Part shown: positions 58,376 to 64,000 of the stretch, piece by piece | Layout of the letters: every line of letters starts with the position of its first letter | How positions within the stretch are numbered: the stretch's first letter is position 1 | DNA from: Sphingobium arseniciresistens | Lineage (GTDB): Bacteria; Pseudomonadota; Alphaproteobacteria; Sphingomonadales; Sphingomonadaceae | DNA length: 64,000 nt | Direction of reading: 5' to 3' | Assembly: GCA_029167225.1 (NCBI GenBank) | Contig: JARFNK010000020.1 | Coordinates: 1-64,000 of the forward strand | Translations under genes and position numbers: made by a program | Notes under the pieces: generated by a model | Databases searched by the model: none | What the model saw: only the letters and a program-made list of their open reading frames with translations | Told to the model about the DNA's origin: nothing

Positions 58376-59905
58376 GGTCACGTCCGCGAAAAGCCCGAAG
58401 ACGGGCATATCCCCGGCCGAGGTGCAGATATTGCCCATGGGCTGCACATTGGCCGCCGGCAGATGGAGCGCCATGGCGAGTGCCGCGCTTTCACTGACCG
58501 CGATGGCTCCGGCCAGACCGGCAGAAGCGATAAACCCCACCCGCTCCGCCTGGATATGCTGCTCGCTCGTCGAGGGAACGGCGCGGTAGTCGATACCCAG
58601 CCGCACACCGGGTTGCTTCGTCATGATCGCGGAGGCCGTGGCGGCGCAGTCCATCAGCGTCTCAAAGCCGAAAATAGCGCTGTTATCCTGCATCCCGAGC
58701 CATCGACCGGAACTTTCCTCCCCCATTCCATCCGACACTGCCTCGGGAACCGCGAGCAAGGCCAGCGGCTGCGTGGGAGGAGGCAGGGCGGAGCGCGCGT
58801 CGTTGCTCCTGCTGACCGGTACGCGTACCGTCTCGAACACCAGCCCATCCCAGATCGCATCACTGGAGGATGTTTCGGTTTCGCCCTCGCACGGGATGCG
58901 CAGGGCACAGGGGAAAGACTGGAGACGCCGGCTTTCCTGAATGGCAAGGCCCATCGCCGCTTCCCGGGCAACGACGACCGATGCTTCACTGAGCGGATGC
59001 CAGTCGTCAAGAATGAGCACCGACGCGGCTTGATCCATCAGGTCATGAAATTGCGTGACCCAGGCGTCACCGAAAGGCTGCACCGACAGCTCGCAAAACA
59101 ACTCCGCCGGGCACGGCAGGACGACATGGAGCTGCCCGCCCACCTGAACGGCAGCCTGCGCAATCAGGATGTCCGCTCCTGCAGCCAGCGCGCCGATCGC
59201 ATAGCTTGGACCGATCGCCCGAACCTGCGCGTCAATCACTGAGCCCGCCGCAGCATCGTCGATCGCGATCCCCATGATGCCTTCGAAATGCATGCAGGGC
59301 GGTGGACGATAGGCGGCCAGCCAATCCTTGGAACAGCCCTTTTCCTGAAGAACCAGCCCGAATTGCCGCAGCGTCGAAGCATGATCTTCCCACGCTTCTG
59401 GTTGGCAGCGAATAGCGACGCCGAGCGCGGCTTCCGCTTCGGTGATCCGGTCGAGCAGCAGCAATGCTTCCGCACGGGTCGCATGCAGCCAATAGTCCGT
59501 TTCCGGCGCATAATCGCCGCTGTCGAGAAGCGCCAATGTCTCTGTCGCGAGACTTCGCGACTGCTCCTCCCGCCCGGCGAGGAAGGCAAGGGTCGCGGCA
59601 TTGATGAGCGGATAGGTCGCACGCGAGAGTTCCGATGCGCGCGTATAGGCGGCAATGGCCTCGTTCAGCAGCTTTTCCCTGGCAGCGCCCGTCTCCTGCG
59701 CCGCACGATCCTTCAGCAGACGGCCATGGACGGTCAGGATGTCCGGGTCTTCCGACCCGGACAGAAAGCCCCCGCCATCGAACAGAGCCCAGGCGCGTTC
59801 CAGAGCACCAGCCCGCGCCAGACGTGTAATGTTATTCAACTGTGCTCTCGTCATCTTGGCACTCTGTTCGACATATCGACGCGTCACTCCAGAGAAATCA
59901 GCCAT
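58352..59905 (-). CDS. TPR protein with SLOG-like and degenerate nucleotide-cyclase-like domains
   Basis: 517 residues from the ATG at 59905, overlapping the upstream gene by 8 bp. Residues about 25-190 are TPR-type helices. Residues 205-300 form a Rossmann-like block (GIAIDDAAAGSVIDAQ, YAIGALAAGADILIAQAA, LHVVLPCPAELF) that recalls SLOG-type nucleotide-binding domains. Residues 410-510 (VRLGIDYRAV, QAERVGFIASAGLAGAIAVSE, MGNICTSAGDMPVFGLF) follow the ending of class III adenylate/guanylate cyclases, but the metal-binding aspartates are not evident, so it is probably inactive or regulatory. Encoded with a TIR protein; a signalling or conflict role is likely. Domain calls are by eye. Confidence 0.6.
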   Translation of the reverse strand: MADFSGVTRRYVEQSAKMTRAQLNNITRLARAGALERAWALFDGGGFLSGSEDPDILTVHGRLLKDRAAQETGAAREKLLNEAIAAYTRASELSRATYPLINAATLAFLAGREEQSRSLATETLALLDSGDYAPETDYWLHATRAEALLLLDRITEAEAALGVAIRCQPEAWEDHASTLRQFGLVLQEKGCSKDWLAAYRPPPCMHFEGIMGIAIDDAAAGSVIDAQVRAIGPSYAIGALAAGADILIAQAAVQVGGQLHVVLPCPAELFCELSVQPFGDAWVTQFHDLMDQAASVLILDDWHPLSEASVVVAREAAMGLAIQESRRLQSFPCALRIPCEGETETSSSDAIWDGLVFETVRVPVSRSNDARSALPPPTQPLALLAVPEAVSDGMGEESSGRWLGMQDNSAIFGFETLMDCAATASAIMTKQPGVRLGIDYRAVPSTSEQHIQAERVGFIASAGLAGAIAVSESAALAMALHLPAANVQPMGNICTSAGDMPVFGLFADVTSGDQFSQ

Positions 59906-60494
59906 CCGGCCCGGAATTCGTACCGTCCGGGTCGATCGCGAGCACGACTCCGCCCTTGACGCCATGTGCATAGGCCGCGCTGATATAAATGTTAAAGATG
60001 AATCCCTGCGTTTCGCCTTCCTTCAGCGGCGCGCCGGTTATGCCATTGCGCAGGTAATTGCGGCAACGCAGTGCGGGCAGGTCGCATACCACGACCTTTT
60101 CCAGGCCATAGAAGCTCTTGTTGGGGACGACCGGCGCGGGCGGCGGGGGCAAGGACGAGTTTTCCTTCTTTTCCAAAAACCAGATGGGGTCGGTGTCGGC
60201 GCCGTCGTGGAAGGAATAACCAGGAGAATCGAGGACAATGGTGAAGTAGCTCTTATATTTCGCGAAGGTGATACCCTCGAAGCCATAGCCCTGAAATTCA
60301 GGATACTGCTCCGGGTTGTCGGACTGAGCCAGCTTGAACAGCGCTTCTTCCGTCTGCTTCAGGCCCAGCTTCTCGATGCAGGAAAACCAGCGGCTGACGT
60401 TCCAGACGCCGTCCTTCACGCCGACATAGAGAAGGGTCACATAGTTGAATGCCGCATCCGGCCCGATTGTTTGAATGCTGTCTCCAAAGGGCAT
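59898..60494 (-). CDS. Hypothetical protein in the TIR operon
   Basis: 198 residues, no family recognised. Rich in aromatic residues, with an N-terminal globular part (FNYVTLLYVGVKDGVWNVSRW), a proline-rich hinge (SSLPPPPAPVVPNKS, about 113-127) and a C-terminal part ending VVLAIDPDGTNSGPDG. There is no signal peptide or membrane helix. It lies 22 bp after the TIR gene and overlaps the TPR/SLOG-like gene by 8 bp, so the three are almost certainly co-translated. It could be an effector or an adaptor between the two partners. Confidence 0.6.
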   Translation of the reverse strand: MPFGDSIQTIGPDAAFNYVTLLYVGVKDGVWNVSRWFSCIEKLGLKQTEEALFKLAQSDNPEQYPEFQGYGFEGITFAKYKSYFTIVLDSPGYSFHDGADTDPIWFLEKKENSSLPPPPAPVVPNKSFYGLEKVVVCDLPALRCRNYLRNGITGAPLKEGETQGFIFNIYISAAYAHGVKGGVVLAIDPDGTNSGPDG

Positions 60495-60516
60495 TAAATT
60501 CTCCTTAGAAAGATCG

Positions 60517-62211
60517 TCAGTTCAGATGAGCGATTGCGTCCAACCGTCGGATGGTTTCAGCCTGGAACCCCGGTTCTGCCGCGGATGTCGAACCTGCCTC
60601 TATCATCAGGCCGCGCGCCAGGCCGGAAAGCCTGACAACTTCGGCCTTGTGCCGTAGCTTGGCGGCCACTTCGGCCGCATCCACGACGACGCGCAGATTT
60701 TGTTCGAACCAGCGCTTATTGGCGGGATCCCGCCGTCGCAGCTGGGCAGCCTGTCCCTCCGCCGTCTTGAGCAAATCGGCAGCGACCGTGAAATCCTCGA
60801 CTTCATATGCAATTCTCGCCAAGGCCCTGGTCGCTACCAACCTATCATAGGCGAGATCTCCGTTATCCGGATCTTCTTTGCTCAAAGGTTCAAGTAATTT
60901 CAGTTGCATGAGCCGATGCCAGCGCGCGGCTCCATAATTGTGCAGGTCAAATTGCACATCGGAAATGCGGGCGTGACGTTCCGCAACTTCCATGCGGATA
61001 TTGAGTGAAGCAGGATCGACAGCCTGTGCTCGCTGGAACCAGTAGAGCGATCGCTCATAATCCTTTAGCGCGTCAGCATATTTCGCCTGAAATTTGCGTT
61101 TGACCGATCCCATGTTGCTGAGCGCATAACCCACCTCCACAAAGCTGCGGGCCTTGTGCGGCTGGATCTTGATCAGTTGGAGCGCCCAGTAGAGATAGCC
61201 CTGATAGTGTTTCAGCGCATCTTCGGGCCGCTCCACGAGTTGGTCGACATAGCCGATCCAGAATTCGCTCTGCGAGTGGACGAAGATCCGCTCGGCATCT
61301 TCTGGATCGATGTCCAGCAGGGTCGCCGTCGTGCGATGCGCTTCCCTGAACTTGCTGAGCGCACCCGACAGATCGCCCCGTGCAATGTCATCCTCGCCCA
61401 TGGCGTGCAGGATGCGCGCGCGTCGTTCCAGGCTGGGCACCGGCAGTCGCTCCAGGTCGCCCTGCGCACGGTAGTAATTCATGGCCTGCATGTTCGCCGC
61501 GGCGAGGGCATCGAGCCGCCCCACGCTGCGCAGCCTTTGTCGCAAATCGGTCAGCATGAATTCAACCAGTCCTTCAGCTTCAGAGCGTTGCTTCTCAGCT
61601 TCCCGCTGCGCTTGCCAGGCAAATACAGATAGCGTCAGGAGGCATAGCATGATGACCAGAGAGGCCACCGTGATAGCGGTCACGCGGCGTATCCGCCGCT
61701 GCGCATCGCGCTGTACCAGCCGGTCGAGACCCACGCCGGTCAGCCCGGCAACCAGCTTCAACACGCCAAGCCGGGGACCATCCCCCTTGGCCCGCAAGTC
61801 GGCCGCCAGCGGCTCTCGCCCATCCTTCAGGGCGGCCGGAAACGCATCTTCCGGTTCACCCTCGACCAGCGCCGCCAGCACCGGCCGGTCGGGATGGAGT
61901 TGACGGAAGAGACGGATTTCCTTGTCGACCCATGAGGACGCTGCGGCAGAGGGCGAACATAGCACGATCAGCGCCTGCGACCGGGAAATCCCTGCCCTCA
62001 CTGCCTCGGAAAGGTCGGCCGCCGCAGGCAGTTCATCCTGGTCACGAAAAATCGGCCCCAGCTTTCGGGAGCCTTGACCGTCGCTCAACCCTTTGGGCAG
62101 CCGATAGCCTTCCAGCTTGCGATGCAAGCGGCGCGCCTTGCCGACATCCTTGTGATTATAGCTGAGGAAGGCAGCATAGGGCGCCTCCGATTGCCTGTCG
62201 TCCGCCGTCAC
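60517..62211 (-). CDS. TIR-domain protein with membrane helix and TPR-like C-terminus
   Basis: 564 residues. N-terminal TIR domain 1-130: AAFLSYNHKDVGKARRLH (12-30), PIFRDQDELPAAADLSEA, LIVLCSPSAAASSWVDKEI with E98 at the position of the NADase glutamate of catalytic TIRs. One membrane helix at about 178-199, then roughly 360 residues of TPR-type helical repeats. Bacterial TIR domains either degrade NAD or make or sense cyclic-ADP-ribose signals; activity here is unknown. It is first gene of a three-gene minus-strand operon and divergent from a peptidoglycan-hydrolase-like gene. Confidence 0.82.
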   Translation of the reverse strand: MTADDRQSEAPYAAFLSYNHKDVGKARRLHRKLEGYRLPKGLSDGQGSRKLGPIFRDQDELPAAADLSEAVRAGISRSQALIVLCSPSAAASSWVDKEIRLFRQLHPDRPVLAALVEGEPEDAFPAALKDGREPLAADLRAKGDGPRLGVLKLVAGLTGVGLDRLVQRDAQRRIRRVTAITVASLVIMLCLLTLSVFAWQAQREAEKQRSEAEGLVEFMLTDLRQRLRSVGRLDALAAANMQAMNYYRAQGDLERLPVPSLERRARILHAMGEDDIARGDLSGALSKFREAHRTTATLLDIDPEDAERIFVHSQSEFWIGYVDQLVERPEDALKHYQGYLYWALQLIKIQPHKARSFVEVGYALSNMGSVKRKFQAKYADALKDYERSLYWFQRAQAVDPASLNIRMEVAERHARISDVQFDLHNYGAARWHRLMQLKLLEPLSKEDPDNGDLAYDRLVATRALARIAYEVEDFTVAADLLKTAEGQAAQLRRRDPANKRWFEQNLRVVVDAAEVAAKLRHKAEVVRLSGLARGLMIEAGSTSAAEPGFQAETIRRLDAIAHLN

Positions 62212-62468
62212 CCCAAAACTGCTCCCCGCGTCCCCAGCCCTTTCCTTAGCAAGCCAGCGCGCCTCCGCCTATCCGGGACTGCGGATCGGCAAACAGTTGG
62301 CATCCAGAAAGCCCGTCAATCACCGACGCATGTCTGTATCATACAATGCGATCCCGCATTCATGCCCTAGAGTGCGGCCAAACAAGACTGGCGTCGCACT
62401 TCGTCTTGCATGTCGGGTTCCGGCAATTTCACCGGAAGCCTGGCTGCATAACCGACCTGAGGGAAGGG
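62212..62468. other. Intergenic region between divergent TIR and small-ORF operons
   Basis: No RNA gene, hairpin or convincing promoter was recognised. It probably holds promoters for both directions. Confidence 0.35.
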
Positions 62469-62600
62469 ATGACCGTGACACCGGATTGGGCCGCAAATCC
62501 CGACATGTTCGTACGCAGTGCCGGAGCATTCTGCGTGATCACCGGCTTTCCGGACGCCCCTCATCACCCCCACCATCACGAGAGAGGTAAAACAGCATGA
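62469..62600 (+). CDS. Small ORF coupled to the peptidase/amidase gene
   Basis: 43 codons from the ATG at 62469, directly after GAGGGAAGGG, with a stop overlapping the next ATG (ATGA). The product (TVTPDWAANPDMFVRSAG start, histidine-rich PHHPHHHERGK end) has no known family. In-frame extension to 62346 is possible but lacks a ribosome site. The overlap and the strong ribosome site argue for real translation. It could be a small inhibitor or accessory of the enzyme that follows. Confidence 0.45.
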   Translation: MTVTPDWAANPDMFVRSAGAFCVITGFPDAPHHPHHHERGKTA

Positions 62601-63298
62601 CAATCCGTGAGATACAGCAGGCCCTGGCGAATGCGGGATTTGTGACCGGGCCGGTCGACGGCATCTGGGGACGCCAGACGCAGGCTGCGGTACGCGCCTT
62701 CCAGAGCAAGCATGGGCTCAACGCCGACGGCATCATCGGCCCACAGACGCTGGCCGCGCTCTTCCCCACGGCATCCGCTCCAACCAGCGGACTTGATGAC
62801 CCGCAACTGGTCTGGTTTCAGGAAGCCCGGCGGTTGCTGGGGACGCGCGAAAAGCCGGGCGTCGGCAACAACCCCACGATCCTGGATTGGGCGGACGATC
62901 AGGGTATCCAGTATAAGAGCGACGACATTCCCTGGTGCGGCCTGTTTGTCGGCCATTGCATTGCCGCGACCCTGAGCAACGAACCAACGCCTTCCGGCCT
63001 GCTGCGGGCACGGGCATGGGAACGGTTCGGCATCGCCAGCCCTGCGACGCCCGGCACGGTTCTGGTTTTCTGGCGCAAATCCATCGGCAGCGGCCTCGGC
63101 CATGTCGGCTTCTATGCCGGGGAGGACGATTCAGCCTATCGCGTGCTCGGCGGCAATCAGTCGGACAGCGTTTCGCTCGCATGGATCGCCAAGGATCGGC
63201 TGGTCGCGGCCCGCTGGCCAGCCACCGTCCCCCCTCACCCACCCAAGCCCGTAAAGCTCTCCAGCCGCACGGAAGGCCTGTCGTGGAATGAAGCCTGA
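62597..63298 (+). CDS. Peptidoglycan-binding, TIGR02594-type cysteine peptidase/amidase
   Basis: 233 residues. Residues 3-56 are a peptidoglycan-binding repeat (IREIQQALANAGFVTGPVDGIWG, LNADGIIGPQTLAAL). Residues 70-205 are a CHAP/NlpC-like domain of the TIGR02594 type, with C114 in DIPWCGLFVG and H169 in GLGHVGFYAGED as likely catalytic pair. There is no signal peptide, as in phage endolysins. It is translationally coupled to a 43-codon ORF and divergent from the TIR operon. It might serve in release of the eCIS particle, or as an effector; both are inference. Confidence 0.8.
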   Translation: MTIREIQQALANAGFVTGPVDGIWGRQTQAAVRAFQSKHGLNADGIIGPQTLAALFPTASAPTSGLDDPQLVWFQEARRLLGTREKPGVGNNPTILDWADDQGIQYKSDDIPWCGLFVGHCIAATLSNEPTPSGLLRARAWERFGIASPATPGTVLVFWRKSIGSGLGHVGFYAGEDDSAYRVLGGNQSDSVSLAWIAKDRLVAARWPATVPPHPPKPVKLSSRTEGLSWNEA

Positions 63299-63312
63299 AA
63301 GGGATGCTCCGG

Positions 63313-63342
63313 CGGAGCGGGGCCAACACAGGCCCCGCTCCG
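63313..63342 (+). terminator. Strong hairpin after the peptidase gene
   Basis: Perfect 12-bp stem CGGAGCGGGGCC with its complement and a 6-base loop, 14 bp after the stop. It lacks a T-run. Confidence 0.6.
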
Positions 63343-63678
63343 ACGAGCGATCGCCGCGCATCAAAACATGGCGAGGCGAGGCTGGGGAGAGGTTGAACCC
63401 GCCCCACAGCCACATCGATGGCTGGAGCGGTATTCGCGACCAGCATGGGTGCTGGCTGAATCAAAGGCAAGAGAGCTGACCTGCCCTGCGAATGTCAGCC
63501 GGGGCCACGCACAATTGCGCGATGCCATATGCGCCCGTCGAAACCGTACACGGGATTATATTCTACCTTTGACTGGCTCTCATCCAGCGGCTAGGTAAAT
63601 TGGGCAGCCCATTTCAAAAGGAAGCGACTGCAGGCAACGGGAGCCGCCGGATGCCGTAGGAGAAGGAGTAGAACCACG
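63343..63678. other. Intergenic region, no gene seen
   Basis: No ORF with a ribosome site, no RNA gene and no mobile element was recognised. AGGAG precedes the cytochrome gene near the right end. Confidence 0.35.
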
Positions 63679-64000
63679 ATGCGACTGTTGTTCCCTTTGG
63701 GTTTGGCGGTTTTGCTCCCGGTAGCAGCGGCAATGGCGGACGGCCCCGCCTCCCCTCCTCAAAGCGCCAGTGCGCTGAGCGCCCGCGGCGCTCAAGTCTT
63801 CCAGACACGGTGCGCCATGTGCCACGAAAATCCCGTAGGGCGCACGCCCAGCCGGGCCTTCTTGCGCCAGACCCGCTCTCCCGAGTTCATCTTGAGTGCC
63901 CTGACGACAGGTGTGATGCGCGAGAATGCGGAGGGGTTGAGCCTTGATGACAAACGCGCCGTCGCAACCTATCTGATCGGTTTCCCGCCGGGAAGTTCCG
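63679..64000 (+). CDS. Exported c-type cytochrome-domain protein, 3' end missing
   Basis: Only 107 codons are in the window. The ATG at 63679 follows AGAAGGAGTAG and starts a signal peptide (RLLFPLGLAVLLPVAAAMA). A heme c site CAMCH is followed by RTPSRAFLRQTRSPEFILSALTTGVM and LSLDDKRAVATYLIGFPPG, which resembles the cytochrome domain placed before a PQQ/beta-propeller domain in polyvinyl-alcohol-dehydrogenase-like quinohemoproteins. The rest is outside the window, so a small cytochrome cannot be excluded. Periplasmic electron transfer. Confidence 0.75.
   Translation, partial: MRLLFPLGLAVLLPVAAAMADGPASPPQSASALSARGAQVFQTRCAMCHENPVGRTPSRAFLRQTRSPEFILSALTTGVMRENAEGLSLDDKRAVATYLIGFPPGSS

Noticed and set aside
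1-64000. tRNA, rRNA, CRISPR array, insertion sequence or replication origin
   Set aside because: None was recognised by eye on either strand. Short or degenerate examples could have been missed.

Overview
The window looks like chromosomal DNA of an alphaproteobacterial sphingomonad (Sphingomonas/Sphingobium/Novosphingobium type). This rests on high G+C, three very different TonB-dependent receptors in 64 kb, a FecI/FecR/STN-receptor system, a sphingomonad-style heavy-metal RND operon with a DUF3240 gene, and frequent ATGA/GTGA overlaps. No rRNA, tRNA, CRISPR array, insertion sequence or phage integrase was seen. Genus is an inference.

Region by region. (1) 1-2120: end of an APS-kinase gene, cysQ and a PAPS-type sulfotransferase. 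(2) 2193-13122: an ECF-sigma-controlled uptake locus. A minus-strand operon encodes an STN TonB receptor, an Ntn-type acylase and an M19 dipeptidase; FecI and FecR are divergent; an MHS transporter and an FG-GAP/UnbV protein follow. The receptor and the transporter share the same two-block promoter motif with identical 14-bp spacing. (3) 13192-15726: a cobalamin riboswitch in front of a third kind of TonB receptor. (4) 15843-23332: a minus-strand operon for heavy-metal efflux (response regulator, sensor kinase, CzcB-, CzcA-, DUF3240-, CzcC-like).

(5) 23414-47416: the most striking part, a 24-kb single-direction run of 19 tightly packed genes forming an extracellular contractile injection system (eCIS, phage-tail-like). 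It has sheath, tube, a zinc-ribbon protein, a disordered protein, a DUF4255 terminator, an AAA+ ATPase, a tiny ORF, a 724-residue DUF4157 protein with an HELAH motif, tube-initiator, LysM-like, gpD-like and gpV-like hub proteins, PAAR-like tip, gp25, two gpJ-like wedge proteins, a gpI-like protein, a beta-helix protein and a coiled-coil protein. There is one sheath, one tube and no recognisable tape measure. A perfect 9-bp inverted repeat lies upstream.

(6) 47959-56264: pectin side-chain use: GH53 endo-galactanase, GH43-like lipoprotein, TonB receptor, SGNH esterase, oligogalacturonate lyase. (7) 56446-58375: a Tat-exported dienelactone-hydrolase-like protein and a Crp/Fnr regulator. Between them lie a CRP-like palindrome and a possible ~80-nt small RNA ending in a strong terminator. 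(8) 58352-62211: a three-gene operon with a TIR-TM-TPR protein, an unknown 198-residue protein and a TPR/SLOG-like/cyclase-like protein, possibly a nucleotide-signalling or conflict system. (9) 62469-64000: a small ORF coupled to a secreted-type cysteine peptidase/amidase, then the start of a cytochrome c-containing protein cut by the window end.

Functions come from reading motifs by eye; no database search was run.
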